Assembly (NCBI GenBank): GCA_963971535.1 | Contig: OZ020589.1 | Coordinates: forward strand, 71,146,843 to 71,210,842 | From: Notolepis coatsorum | Taxonomy: Eukaryota > Chordata > Actinopteri > Aulopiformes > Paralepididae | Length of the DNA stretch: 64,000 bases | Reading direction: 5' to 3' | In this document: positions 1-10,712 of the stretch, piece after piece | How positions within the stretch are numbered: position 1 is the stretch's first letter | Layout: each line of letters starts with the position of its first letter | The notes under the pieces: model-generated | The model's database searches: none | Told to the model about the DNA's origin: nothing | What the model saw: only the letters and a program-made list of their open reading frames with translations | Program-made: the position numbers and the translations under genes

Positions 1-203
1 TATGGAATAATATGTTGTAGACGGAATTAGTTAAAACTTGCACTATATAACTTTTTCATGAAAATTATGCTGCTTCTTTAGCAAAGCTGAATTGTGGGGT
101 TGTTGGGCTGAACTAGAGAAAAGCCCCCCAATAGCTTTGCATGAAACAGTGAAGTTCCCGATACAAGCTCTTCTGGTTGGGTATGACCAGTGCTGTGGAA
201 TCC

Positions 204-452
204 TTAAAGGAACATGCGAACATTATGGGAAATCCGCTTACCATCTGTGCTTACCTTCTTCAGAGTCAGACAAGAAGATAGATACAGATTTCCTCTCTGT
301 GCATAGAAAGCTATCTGGCTGCAAGCTGATCTAGTTTAGCACAAGCTTAGCTTTCTACTGAAGGCACAGAGAGGAACTTGGTATCTATCTTCTTGTCTGA
401 CTCTGGAGAAGATGGTAAGCACATTTCCCATAATGTTGGCGTGTTCCTTTAA
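204..452. mobile_element. Palindromic MITE flanked by TTAA
   Basis: The two halves (about 204-312 and 345-452) are near-perfect inverted copies, so the single strand could fold into one long hairpin. Both ends are TTAAAGGAAC and its complement, and both outer tetramers are TTAA, the target site used by piggyBac-type transposases. There is no coding capacity. The assignment to a piggyBac-type mover is inferred from the TTAA flanks only. Its right TTAA (449-452) is shared with the start of the next element. Confidence 0.8.
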
Positions 453-1378
453 CACTTTAAGGACCAGCCACAAGTTTATACGTGTTACGGTGCCATGCGT
501 TGTGGACCAGTTGTTATTGTTTTATTCCATATTAATAACGCTATTAACGTCCCCGATTGACTTGCAGGACCTACCCGCATATTTGATTTTCGAAACATGC
601 AATACCGGCCAGATCCGCTTAGGGGCGCCATCGCTCCACTGCAGTATCATTGAGGGCGATTGAAAATATTTTTTTTTAGTGTCTGTGGACGTTTCATATG
701 AGCCTCGATCCCAGCCGAACATACTCCATCTTTGATCACGTTACCGAACGCAGGTTTCAGCCTGGAATAATGGGATTTATGATCAGCCAATGGACATATC
801 GATCTACCAGATTCCGATGACTAATGACGAAATGCTGCCGGCGATCACATGGCCTGACAGTAGGATACTATTCCCCCAAATTACAGCTGGATTGGACATT
901 GTTTTAAAACGCAACGTGATCGATCAGTGAAAATGGCTACTTGAACGAACACTGTATTGCTAATCAATAATAGTAATCGGCGTCCCCCGCCGCTCCTATT
1001 TCATCCATAGATGCTCTGTAATAGTCCGGATGCTACGCAGTTTGTTTTATTTCATTCGTATATATACAGCAGAAATGGCGTTTGATATAACGTGACTAGC
1101 CTTTAGCCTATTATCTAGCTCCCCAGAAAAAAGACGAGGCGAAAACTGCGATAAACCTTATATTCACGGCGCTATAAAATGACAACCAACCGATGGATTT
1201 TTATTTTCTTTAAGCCATTATGAAGGCACGGTTTATGCACTCAAGTGACAATGAGAATGGACAGATAGCAATACTATAAAGTATATATATAGCTGTTATA
1301 GCTGTACATCGGTTTGTTGACAACGCTCGGTCCTCTGGACTATAAATCGCTGCGGGACTTTGGTCGCCAAAGTGTTAA
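449..1378. mobile_element. Non-autonomous TTAA element, family P1, copy A
   Basis: This is one of three related copies of about 920-930 bp (the others are 14359-15290 and 17054-17973). The ends read TTAACACTTT and AAAGTGTTAA, so there are short inverted termini and a duplicated TTAA. The three copies share internal blocks such as ACCGGCCAGATCC near 604 and an interior run near 1230-1290 (tgacaatgagaatggacag). No transposase is encoded. Termini and target fit a piggyBac-type non-autonomous family. Confidence 0.8.
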
Positions 1379-1482
1379 AAGGCTACAATCTCATTTCTAG
1401 AGTATAAACACAAATGTAGAACAGTTAACTTGCATGAAGAAAGTATTTTTTTATTGCCCCTTATCCGTCATGTTAACACTGA

Positions 1483-1501
1483 ACACACACAAGCACACAC
1501 G

Positions 1502-1560
<59 letters not shown>
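1483..1560. repeat. (CA)n microsatellite
   Basis: An almost pure CA run that directly abuts the GC-rich start of the following hAT-derived sequence at 1561. The His/Thr-rich frames here are artefacts of the dinucleotide. Confidence 0.97.
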
Positions 1561-1562
<2 letters not shown>

Positions 1563-1997
1563 GCGGACTCAGGGGGGGGGCATGGGGGGCGACCCCCCTG
1601 GTGCCCCCACGGTCGAAAAATGAGCGCTTAAGTGCCCTTTTGAGTGAAAGAAATGAGAGGATGTGCCCTATTGGTGCCCCCACGGTTGAAAAACGCGCGC
1701 TAAAGTGCCCTTTTGAGGGAAAAAAATTAGAGCATGTGCCCCCACGGTTGAAAAACGCGTGCTAAAGTGCCCTTTTGAGTGAAATAAATTAGAGGATGTG
1801 CCCTATTGGTGCCCCCACGGTTGAAAAACGCGCGCTAAAGTGCCCTTTTGAGTGAAAGAAATTAGAGGATGTGCCCTATTGGTGCCCCCATGGTTGAAAA
1901 ACGCACGCTTAAGTGCCCTTTTGAGTGAAAGAAATGAGAGGATGTGCCCTATTGGTGCCCCCACGGTTGAAAAACGCGCGCTAAAGTGCCCTTTTGA
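1561..1997 (+). repeat. 73-bp tandem minisatellite at a hAT 5' end
   Basis: After a G-rich lead-in (1561-1598) resembling hAT outer ends, about six copies of a unit of roughly 73 bp follow. Each contains GTGCCCCCACGGTTG, AACGCGCGCTAAAGTG and CCTTTTGAGTG; unit starts are near 1600, 1674, 1737, 1810, 1882 and 1955. One unit is about 10 bp short. The last unit runs straight into the transposase reading frame, so the array sits in what would be the 5' untranslated region. Confidence 0.9.
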
Positions 1998-4358
1998 GTG
2001 GCGACGAATTAGAATCTGCAGATGATTGTATGGAGAGAAACGATGAAGAAGTTGAGGAAAGAGAGAATGCTGATAATGCTATGGAGAGAAATGATGGTGA
2101 CACAACAACAAATAACTTGAATGCTCTCCTGTTGCCATTAAAATATCCCACTGATCCAGCCCATGTTCAGAAGCACAGCATAGACCACCACTCTGATAGA
2201 TTTGTTGAGTTTTGTTGCTCTATTGGACCTTGTCAACCAGTTCTAACTTATCCAAAGACAGAGGGGCGTTCATTCCACAGGGAGTGGTATCAAGATAATC
2301 TATGGCTAGAATATTCTATGGAAAGTGATTCTATGTTTTGTTTTGGTTGCCGACTTTTCTTGAAAGAGAGAAAATATTATAATAAAGCAGCTTGGAGAAC
2401 AGGGGGAGTTAACAATTGGAGAAAAGGCTCAGAGAGAATTAAGGAGCATAAACAAACAGAAGCACATTATGGTAAGCATGGTAAGATGGAGCAACTTCAA
2501 ACAGAGACCACTGAAATAGGCTTTCAGGAGGGCAGACGTAGAAGGCCAAGCCAAAAGAGAACAGGAACGACAAAGAAACAGGGAGCTAATGACAAGACTG
2601 GTAGACATCACATTGTATCTTGCATGGCAAGATGGGGCATTCAGGGGTCATGATGAAAGTGGTACATCTTTGAACAAAGGGAATTTCCTTGAACTTGTAC
2701 AGCTACTTGCAAAATATGACTCCACCATCAAAATGCACCTTGATAAAATCAATCACATCCAGTCTCAACAGAAAAAACCACAGACATCACTGTTGTCCTA
2801 CAAGACACAGAATGACATAATCAGTGCCCTTGCCACCTATGTCAGAAGAGTAATTCTCAAAGAAATGGAAGATTCCAAAATATTCTCCATTCTCTTGGAT
2901 GAGACAACTGATGTTTCTCATGTCGAACAAGTGTCCTTTGTTGTTCGCTTTGTCCATCAGATGGAAATAAAGAGAGATTTTTACAAGTTTGTGATGTGAG
3001 TGGAACAACAGCAAAATAATTGGAGAATGTTGTGATGACATTCCTTGAGGAGAATGGATTAAAAGTGAAGACGTCAGGGGCCAAGGTTACGATGGAGCCG
3101 CAAATATGAGCGGAAGCTACAGCGGTCTGCAGTCGCAAATTCAGAGCCACAATGAGAAAGCTTTATACGTGCACTGCCATGCCCACTGTCTCAAGCTGGT
3201 CTTGGTGGAGAGTGCCAAATCAAGCCAGCATTTTGTTCGGTTTTTCAATTTAGTTGAAAATCTGTACACTTTCATATCCAGATCTCCAAAACGCCACGCT
3301 GCGTTTGTGAAAATGCAACAGACCATGTACCCTGGCCAAAGACTCTGTGAACTGAAAAGGCTGTCTGACACACGGTGGGCGTGTAGAGAAGATGCTCTGA
3401 GATCCCTGAAGAAGGTCCTTTCTGCTGTGGTGAAGCTGCTTCAGAACATGGCTGATAGTGATCCACCAGACTCTGCAGCAGGTGATGCCCGGATGCTCTT
3501 GCGTAGCATAGATTTTGAATTTATGCTATGCATGGAGATTGCCACACCTGTCTTCAATGAGACTGCCATCGCATCTGCTTCACTTCAGAGAAAATACCTT
3601 GACTTGTCAGCATCATACACCATTGTGGAGGGAGTCATACAAAGAGTGAAAGCAATAAGGAAGGATGAGGAGTTCAAGGTCCTTTTCTCAAAAGCAAAAG
3701 GGCAAGCAGAGGCAGCAGGCATTGAGGTGCCAGAAGAAATACCTGGACAAACAAGATGCAGGAAGGTACTGTACCTCAAAGGTACAGGTATAGCTCTCAA
3801 TCTGCTACAGAGGACTACCAAGTCCAAGACTTGGAGGAGCACTACCGGGGAAAGGTGTTCTTTACCTTTCTTGACATACTCTCCCATGAGCTACACCGAA
3901 GATTCAAAGGGAAGGATGACACGCCTACTGGGTCAATCCTATCAGGTCTTCACTGCCTTACCATCTCAAGTCACTGGAAGGGCATGACAAACGACACAGC
4001 TGCTGTATCTGTCAGAGATGTGTGCCAGTTTTAGGATGTAGAGGAAGAGAATGTTGTCACTGAACTCAAGGTATTCCACTCTTCATATGCTCTCCCCTCC
4101 AACAATGTCAAAGCTGCGCTTAAGTGCCTTAAAGACAATGATGTGGAATCTGTTTTCCCAAATATAACCATGCTCCTCAAAACATATGCTACAATACCAG
4201 TGACAACTGCTTCAGTAGAGCGATCATTCTCTAAACCGAAGCTGATCAAAACCCAGCTCAGAAACCGATGTGGGGAACAAAGTCTCTCTGATCTTATGCT
4301 GCTTTCAATTGAGAGGGATATCCCAATTGATCATAATGAGGTCATTGACATAATATAA
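1994..4358 (+). pseudogene. hAT transposase, TTF-finger/ZMYM1-like, frame-disrupted
   Basis: Plus-strand frames together give a hAT-superfamily DNA transposase of the kind related to vertebrate ZMYM1-like proteins. A TTF-type finger region lies near 2330-2470 (CFGC followed by HKQTEAH). The catalytic core starts near 2590. LLDETTD at 2892-2912 carries the likely first catalytic aspartate and GYDGAAN near 3088 the second. The C-terminal hAT dimerisation segment (ASVERSFSKPKL) lies at about 4210-4250 and the frame ends at 4358. The frame moves from 2 to 3 near 2590-2650, meets stops between 2999 and 3106, resumes in frame 1, returns to frame 3 near 3760-3790, and has a stop at about 4032. There is no ATG where the protein should begin; the first usable codon is TTG at 1994, just after the minisatellite. 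The copy is dead. A matching 3' terminal inverted repeat was not found. Confidence 0.85.
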
Positions 4359-4479
4359 ACAGAGGACCAAAAGACGAATTCTGACCCCCCACCCCCATCT
4401 CCCTTCCATTGCAGCAATGGAGAGCCAGCACATACAAATCTGTCCATGAAAATAACCAACATATATTCATTAGAGGTGA

Positions 4480-4880
4480 TAGAGGAGAGGACAGAGGATG
4501 GCAGGAGGGAGGAGTCAGGTGGTACAATATAGTAAGTTTAATGGAGAAAATGGGGAAGATAGGGAGGGGGAGGGAGAGAAAGAGAGGGAGAGAAGGAGAG
4601 GACAGGAGGAGAGGACAGGATGAGAGAAGGAGAGTAAAGGACAGGAGGAGAGAAGGAGAGGAGAGGACAGGAGGAGAGAAGGAGTGGACAGGAGGAGAGA
4701 AGGGGAGTACAGGAGGAGAGAAGGGGAGTATAGGAGGAGAGAAGGGGAGTACAGGAGGAGAGTAGGGGAGTATAGGAGGAGAGAAGGGGAGGAGAGGACA
4801 GGAGGAGAGAATGAGAGGAGAGGGGCAGTACAGGAGGAGAGGACATGAGGAGAGAAGGGGAGGAGAGAGAAAGGAAGAAG
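4480..4880. repeat. GA-rich minisatellite
   Basis: A purine-only strand made of variants of AGGAGAGAAGGGGAGTACAGG, with units of about 15 and 30 bp repeated many times. The long open frames on both strands here come from the absence of pyrimidines and are not genes. Confidence 0.93.
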
Positions 4881-4899
4881 CTCAACGGCACTCGAATGT

Positions 4900-5297
4900 T
4901 AAAGGTGTATTGTTCCCTGTGTGTTTTTATCATAGAGGTGTGGTTATACTATTAATCTGGATTGTCTATGTTATTCTAATGTTAATCTTAATCAAGGATG
5001 AAGACTATTTCATCATACATGACAGCATAGCTTTTTGCTTACTGATGGGGTCCCATGTTGTGCAGTAGGTGCCCTTTTTTATAGTAGTGTATATAGGACT
5101 CATTACCTTTTAATTTGTAAGCTTAGCATTGTATTGTATTTTATCTTAGTACTTTTTATCATGTCTATTTTATTATCTATTCTATTTTATTCTATTATTA
5201 TTTGTATTTTTTGCACCATCAAGGCGGGCATGGCCACCTTCATTTCTGTCTCGTGTATGTATGTATGTGACGAATAAATCTCTTGAATCTTGAAATG
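4900..5297 (+). other. LINE 3' untranslated-like tail
   Basis: An AT-rich stretch ending AATAAATCTCTTGAATCTTGAA at 5273-5294 resembles the 3' ends of fish CR1/L2-group LINEs, which finish in short CTTGAA-like repeats after AATAAA. No reverse-transcriptase coding is visible upstream. Assignment is by resemblance only. Confidence 0.4.
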
Positions 5298-5358
5298 TTT
5301 AAGCATGATGCAATTACCTCTCATGGCCACAGGGGTGCCAACTTCCCATAGTGTAGCT

Positions 5359-5827
5359 TTAAAGGGGAACGCCATCCAAATTAAGAATTAAAATATGTTA
5401 TTTCCATGGCCTAGGGAAATTCAATCAATATTTGTATATATATGAGCTACATGACTATTCTCTCCCATTGCCAGAAACCAGAGAAGTAAGACTCAAACCT
5501 GTGATGTCATCATGTATAGACCCACAGAATGTTTGTTTAAGATTTATACCCAAATGTGCTTTATTGTATAGTAGTATGATTGAAACAAAAATGTTATCCG
5601 TATAGACAGAACATTCTCCTGTCACCTACACTCAGTGGCCACCTTATTAGCTGTACAGGTGTGTATAGCTAGAAGCTCCAGACGTTATACTTCACATCAC
5701 ACGTTTGAGCTTTACCACTCACTCTAGAGTTGTTAGTTTTCATGGTCTTAGACCATATGAATAATATCATATTATATTATATTATATTATAATATAAATA
5801 ATTTAATTAGGGGTAGTTCCCTTTTAA
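5359..5827. mobile_element. TTAA MITE, AGGGGAAC family, copy 1
   Basis: Ends are TTAAAGGGGAAC and GTTCCCTTTTAA. This matches the terminal inverted repeats of the copies at 13266-13690 and 47578-48008, although the interior has diverged. Length is 469 bp and no protein is encoded. It lies inside a repeat whose right part (TAACTTGTAGACCAGGG) occurs again at 6849. Confidence 0.72.
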
Positions 5828-6130
5828 ATGTATACATGTAACTTGTAGACCAGGGTTTTTTCAACCTGGTTGCACAGGTCACACCATTCTTCTTCAGACC
5901 CTATTCGATCTCTACTGCTTTTTAGCTGTTCAGAACCTAACTGGCAATGACTACTAAATAATTATCGTTGGAGAGAATCTCCCTTCAAGTCTTTCCTAAT
6001 CTTAATTACTCACTTTGAGATTTCCACCTTTTTCTGTTGTTTAATTTTCCCCTCTCCTAAAATATCTGCGTAAGCAGTCTAGTGGTTGTCCGTTTCACGG
6101 ATAACTTTAAGAGTCCGTTATCTGCTCATG

Positions 6131-6132
<2 letters not shown>
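5828..6132. other. Non-coding spacer with a repeated 50-bp block
   Basis: The block 5835-5875 (TAACTTGTAGACCAGGG and following AACCTGGT) recurs at 6846-6885. The rest shows no gene or recognisable element. Confidence 0.6.

Positions 6133-6179
<47 letters not shown>
6133..6179. repeat. (CA)n microsatellite
   Basis: Pure CA run bordering the duplicated segment that starts near 6190. Confidence 0.97.
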
Positions 6180-6180
<1 letters not shown>

Positions 6181-6189
6181 CCCTCACAA

Positions 6190-6800
6190 ATCAACTCTTG
6201 TCTCTTACCATCACCTGCTTTTTCTGTCTTCCTTCTCCCTCGCTCCCTCTTTCCTTGGTCCTCCATTGCTGGGACCACAGTGCTGTTGGTGGTTACGGGG
6301 ACAGCTACTGAAAAAACACAATTATGATCAACTCTGATGACTTCATATTTATAAGTAAAGGATGGAAATAGGCTGAGCAATATGAGTTTCTAATAAAAAA
6401 AAATATTGAACTAAACCTTGGCACAAATTAATATGTGTGGGGCTTTGTAGCAGCCTCTAACTTGCCCCACAAGTTAAAGATGATTCTAAACCTGCTTGTT
6501 GTTGCAAAATGGAGCTATGGCAGGTTTGTTGAGCTTGTATGCAAAACAGATGCAAATAAAAAAATCCAGCTTTTGCCAGTAACTCAGAGAATATTGCTAT
6601 AATCAATTTCTCTTGATGTCTACAACTGGCTTTCCCAACCTTGAGGTTGAGCCAAACAACAAACAAACATTGCCAAAAGCTTTTGGACTGCATTGAAATC
6701 CCTGTGAAGGCAGCACTTGTCAACACACAGCTCAAAATGGCAGCTTGATTTTTGTGCCATAACATGTTGTGTATGACAAGATATGAAGTGTATACTAAGT
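6190..6800 (-). repeat. Duplicated segment, copy 1 (uninterrupted)
   Basis: This stretch is repeated in opposite orientation at about 21950-23895. Here it carries the empty TTAA target (6474-6477) into which a 1.37-kb element has inserted in the other copy. Matching landmarks are GGGGCAAGTTAGAGGCTGC, CCAAAAGCTTTTGG and a 99-bp exon-like block at 6209-6307. It could be a low-copy transposable element or a segmental duplication; the sequence alone does not decide. Confidence 0.8.
6209..6307 (-). other. Exon-like block with consensus splice sites
   Basis: On the minus strand a pyrimidine-rich TTTTTTCAG precedes the block, and GATG then GTAAGAG follows it, so acceptor and donor both look good. 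The 99-nt block is open in the frame that reads AVPVTTNSTVVPAMED and then becomes basic (RERGRRKTEK). The same block with the same peptide core occurs at 23807-23888. The protein is not recognised and no flanking exons were found. Confidence 0.35.
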
Positions 6801-7009
6801 TATACATTTAAAGGGGAACTATGCCCAGTTAAATAATCAATATGTATAACTTGTAGACCAGGGTTTTTTCCAACCTGGTCACACAATTCCTGATAACCCA
6901 GTGTTTTAAGAAGAAGAAAAATAAGATTACTTTATGTACACAAGGGAATTTAAATTCATATTTTCACATTTCCTTCCTGATTACACATACTGTACACACA
7001 GTCCTCCTA
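6801..7009. other. MITE end fragment and unassigned spacer
   Basis: The sequence TTTAAAGGGGAACTATGCC at 6808-6826 is a left end of the AGGGGAAC TTAA family without a detectable partner end. The rest is AT-rich with no gene seen. Confidence 0.5.
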
Positions 7010-7140
7010 TCCCTTCTAGTTACACATACACACAGTCCTCATATAGTTACACACAGTCCTCATATCCCTCCTAGTTGCACATATACACATAGTCCTCATA
7101 ACCCCACATACAGTACACACAGTTCTCCTATCCCTCCTAG

Positions 7141-7231
<91 letters not shown>

Positions 7232-7410
7232 CCTCATATCCCTCCTAGTTACAGTCCTCATATCCATTCTAGTTACACAGTCCTCATATCCCTCCTAGTT
7301 ACACATACACACAGTCCTCATAACCCTCCTAGTTACACATACACACAGTCCTCATAACCCTCCTAGTTACACATACAAACAGTCCTCATATCCCTCCTAG
7401 TTACACCTAC
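7010..7410. repeat. Minisatellite of about 33 bp with embedded (CA)n
   Basis: Units contain CAGTCCTCATATCCCTCC and TAGTTACACATACACA, and repeat about ten times. A long pure CA run sits at 7143-7229. A single stray unit is found far away at 15459-15480. The arrangement suggests the CA tract grew inside one unit of the array. Confidence 0.92.
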
Positions 7411-7411
7411 A

Positions 7412-7525
7412 CACCAGTGGCGGCTGCTGACCAAATTATTTGGTGAAGCAGAAAAATTATATTTTTAAAACATCCCCCACTGTGGGTGTCAGTGGTGGCT
7501 GGTGATTTAAAAAATGGGGACGACG
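7412..7525. mobile_element. hAT-type terminal fragment, CAGTGGCGGCTG family
   Basis: It begins CAGTGGCGGCTGCTGAC and contains a second, diverged terminus (CAGTGGTGGCTGGTGA) about 75 bp later. The same double structure is found at 53226-53345. CAGTG starts are typical of hAT ends. The opposite end was not found. Confidence 0.6.
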
Positions 7526-8700
7526 GGAGAGAGATTTTTTTTTTGCTCTGACGAGTTGACCCACGAGCCCAGGTACTTGAAATCACTGACTTCTTTTAGA
7601 GCAGAGCCTCCTGTTGTCCTTAGAGGTGGATGATCCGGGAGGATGTTTCTTTTTGTATTTTATTTTTTTATAATTCTTTAAACAAACACATAAACAAACA
7701 TGACAACACACGATTAGATATACAAGCATTGTAAAACAGTGTACATCAGTTAACTCACCGTTTGGATAAATGTCTTATACAAGATATACCCCTAATACCT
7801 GCTATCTATTCCCCTACACACATATGCTCTTGCTCGCACCCCCCGCCCTGGACCCCCCAATGGATCCGGGAGGATGTTATACATTATGACCTCGGTTTTC
7901 TTGGCATTTAGCCTAAGGCCAACCTTGGCGCACTCCGTCTCCACTCTGCACAGGAGTTCCTGTGCCTGCTCCACCTGGTCAGAGAGCAGGCTGATGTCGT
8001 CCGCGTAGTCAAGGTCTGTTAGGACTATGGCGGGGTGTCGTCTCGATCTCCTTGGGGTTATTGTGAGACCAAGTTCCTGCTCCCGTCCATTGATGGCCTT
8101 CCTGAGCGCATAGTCGAGGACTATGACGAAAAGGAAGGGGGCAAGGGTGTCCCCTTGCATCACTCCAGCCAGGATGTCAAATTCTTCACTGTTGCCGTCT
8201 GGGGTTACCACCTTGGCCCTTGTACCCGTGTGCATGGTCCCTATGGCCCGGAGTAGATTGGGAGGGACTCCGTAGGCCTTGAGTATCCTCATCATCACGG
8301 CTCTGTGTATCGAGTCAAAAGCCTTTTTGAGGTCGATAAAGCACAGTACCGCTGTCAGGTTGTTCTTCTTCACCTCCTCGATGATTCTTCTCAAGGCCAA
8401 GATCTGGGCCACAGTGGTCCTCTTCTCTCGGAAACCATTTTGGTTCTCCCTGAGGTGGGGGTCGATGGCATTCCTTATCCGGTTTAGTATCATGCGATTG
8501 TCCATCTTTGCAATGACACATGTCAGACTTATGCCACGGTAGTTGTCTGGCTTCGAGAGATCTCCGGACTTAGGCACTGGGATGATGTTAGAGAGAGACC
8601 ACATATCAGGCTGGTTGTTTTTCATCAGGGCATGGTTGCAGAACTCCAGGATGATGTAGCATAGCGTATTCATATTCATAGCGGCCAATATTTCGGAGTA
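7526..8700 (-). pseudogene. Non-LTR retrotransposon reverse transcriptase (YADDI type)
   Basis: The minus-strand frame is a LINE reverse transcriptase. In order it shows NYRGISLTCVIAKM, FIDLKKAFDSIHR (motif A), GVMQGDTLAPFLF (motif B), and LDYADDISLLS (motif C, the YADD catalytic aspartates), then LNAKKTEVIMYN. A small retroposed insertion (7648-7862) breaks the frame after MYNILPD. Reading past it, the frame resumes as HPPLRTTGG and then FKYLGSWVN, ending near 7530 at a hAT fragment. Upstream, at about 8690, the frame meets an endonuclease-linker of another LINE type with no connecting region, so the two may come from different elements. The clade is unresolved (RTE- or I-like rather than L2). 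Confidence 0.82.
7648..7862 (-). mobile_element. Retroposed insertion with 16-bp target duplication
   Basis: Identical 16-bp direct repeats GATCCGGGAGGATGTT flank the insert at 7632-7647 and 7863-7878. On the minus strand the insert ends in an A-rich tail, as expected for target-primed reverse transcription. Removing the insert and one repeat restores the interrupted reverse-transcriptase frame. It may be a 5'-truncated LINE or a SINE; there is no tRNA-like promoter. Confidence 0.85.
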
Positions 8701-9280
8701 CATCCACGGCTCAGCGCGATTTCTTACCCTGGTGGTTCTTAGGGGGGCCATGTCGTTTAGTATTGTTGAAAATTTCGTTTTTAAACCAAGCTATGTTTCT
8801 TCAACTAGTGTACCATTGAGCTCATCTGACCAGTCCAGGCTCTCCAGTTCTAGGTTAAAGGCCTCGCTAGAGTAGGTTTTGAGGTCTCTAGATGTGACTG
8901 TTTTGTGACAGCCGGTCTTTTGTTTTAGCTTTTTGCGGGTACAGAATATCATATAATGATCACTTAACCCGCATGCTATGACCCCTTTATTGGAGATCCT
9001 GGACTTGTCAGAGGTCAGGATGAGGTCAATGGTAGTCTGAGTTGATTCACATACACGTGTGGGTTGGGTGATCAGCTGGCTGATGTTGTGCAAATCACAA
9101 AACCTATTGAAGGATTTGAAGACGGGTGCATCTTTTTGTTGCACATCCGTGTTCCAATCCCCAATAAGAATCTTTTCTGCATCCTCAGCTCCAGCTAAGC
9201 ACACATCCAGCGTATCATAAAAGCCATTTTGATCTGGCGGTCTGTAAATTGTGCTGACTAGAACAGATTTAGCCCTTTCA
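8701..9280 (-). pseudogene. LINE endonuclease domain, C-terminal half
   Basis: The minus strand encodes part of an apurinic-type endonuclease from a CR1/L2-group LINE. The order is STIYRPPDQNG, LIGDWNTDV (catalytic D/N motif), TIDLILTS and CGLSDHYMIFCTRK (the SDH catalytic motif). After a stop at about 8791 the frame goes on into the usual post-endonuclease linker (FSTILNDMAPLRTTR, PWMYSEIL). The N-terminal half lies at 13691-13912 on the same strand, displaced by the L2 insertion between them. Confidence 0.85.
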
Positions 9281-9296
9281 AATGGGGGGGGGGGGG

Positions 9297-10712
9297 TCTG
9301 CTGCTGATGGAGACTCAGTGTTCAGGGTAACAGAGCATGAGGTGAGGCGGACCTTTAAAAAAGTGAATATCAGGAAGGCAGCAGGACCGGACGGCATCCC
9401 CGGCCGCGTCCTAAAAGTCTGTGCAGACCAACTGGCCCCGGTATTCACTGACATATTTAACCTTTCCTTAGAACAGGCTGTCATCCCCACCTGCCTGAAG
9501 AAGTCCACTATTATCCCTGTACTCAAAAAATCCAAGCCTGCTTGCCTCAACGACTACCGCCCTGTAGCTCTCACCTCCATAGCCATGAAGTGCTTTGAGA
9601 AGCTAGTAAAGGGCTACATCTGCTCCTCCCTCCCCATCAACATGGACCCCCTGCAATTTGCATACCGCCCCAACAGGTCCACGGAGGACGCCATAGCCCA
9701 TGTGCTGCACACAGCAGCATCACACCTGGACAAGAGGAAGGGGAACTATGTGAGAATGCTATTCATCGACTACAGCTCGGCATTCAATACCATAGTCCCC
9801 TCCAAACTCATAGCCAAGCTCAGGGACCTGGGCTTGAACTATGACCTCTGCCAGTGGGTCTTGGACTTCCTGACGGGCAGACCCCAGGTGGTGAGAGCAG
9901 GCAACTGCACCTCCTCATCCATCACCCTCAACATAGGGGCCCCCCAGGGCTGTGTTCTGAGTCCCCTTCTCTACTCCCTGTACACACACGACTGTGTGGC
10001 TCAGCGGAGTAGCAACACAATCATCAAATTTGCTGACGACACAGTGGTGGTGGGCCTGATCTCTGCCAACGACGAGAGGGCCTACCTGGAAGAGGTCAAG
10101 GTCCTGGCGGGATGGTGTCAAGAAAACAGCCTCTCCCTGAACGTCAGCAAAACAAAGGAGATGATTGTGGACTTCAGGAGGTCGGGGGTCAAGGACTACA
10201 GCCCCCTCAGCATCGACGGGGCACCGGTTGAGAGAGTGAACAGCTTTAAGTACCTCGGAGCCTACATATCCGAGGACTTGACATGGACCACACACATTGA
10301 CAGTGTTGTGAAGAAGGCACGACAACGCCTCTACTTCCTCAGGCGCCTAAGGAAGTTCCAAGTCAGTCAGAAGATCCTTAAGAACTTCTACTCATGTACA
10401 ATAGAGAGCATCCTGACTGGCAACATCACCTCCTGGTTTGGGAATAGCACTGCACAAGACCGAAGCAGACTACAAAGAGTGACACGTTCAGCCGAACGCA
10501 CAATTGGAGGGGGGCTCCCCACCCTCCAGAACATTTACAACAAGCGGTGCAGGGGCAAGGCTAAGAGAATCATTAAAGACTCCAGTCACCCGAACAACTG
10601 CCTCTTTGAACTGCTGCGGTCAGGCAAGCGATACCGGAGTCTCAAGGCGAGCACAGAAAGACTCAGAAGAAGCTTCTATCCCCAGGCCATCAGGCTGCTC
10701 AACGAACAATGA
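9297..10712 (+). CDS. L2-type reverse transcriptase ORF, 5'-truncated
   Basis: The open frame covers the reverse transcriptase and C-terminal region of an L2-clade LINE protein that copies element RNA into the genome by target-primed reverse transcription. Visible motifs are [15 protein letters not shown] (RT motif 0/1), [32 protein letters not shown] near 9762 (motif A), [19 protein letters not shown] near 9938 (motif B) and FADDTVVVG at 10029 (motif C, both catalytic Asp present). The C-terminal segment ends [10 protein letters not shown]. About 470 codons remain without a stop, but the endonuclease domain is missing because of 5' truncation, and no authentic ATG is visible: the frame simply opens inside the poly-G junction. 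The protein is unlikely to support movement on its own. Confidence 0.88.
   Translation, partial: SAADGDSVFRVTEHEVRRTFKKVNIRKAAGPDGIPGRVLKVCADQLAPVFTDIFNLSLEQAVIPTCLKKSTIIPVLKKSKPACLNDYRPVALTSIAMKCFEKLVKGYICSSLPINMDPLQFAYRPNRSTEDAIAHVLHTAASHLDKRKGNYVRMLFIDYSSAFNTIVPSKLIAKLRDLGLNYDLCQWVLDFLTGRPQVVRAGNCTSSSITLNIGAPQGCVLSPLLYSLYTHDCVAQRSSNTIIKFADDTVVVGLISANDERAYLEEVKVLAGWCQENSLSLNVSKTKEMIVDFRRSGVKDYSPLSIDGAPVERVNSFKYLGAYISEDLTWTTHIDSVVKKARQRLYFLRRLRKFQVSQKILKNFYSCTIESILTGNITSWFGNSTAQDRSRLQRVTRSAERTIGGGLPTLQNIYNKRCRGKAKRIIKDSSHPNNCLFELLRSGKRYRSLKASTERLRRSFYPQAIRLLNEQ

Noticed and set aside
4409..4933. Long open frames on both strands (Gly/Arg-rich and Ser/Leu/Pro-rich)
   Set aside because: They arise from the purine-only GA minisatellite; no family resemblance.
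7010..7410. Regular direct repeats resembling a CRISPR array
   Set aside because: Units are contiguous without unique spacers, contain CA tracts, and lie in vertebrate DNA; it is a minisatellite.
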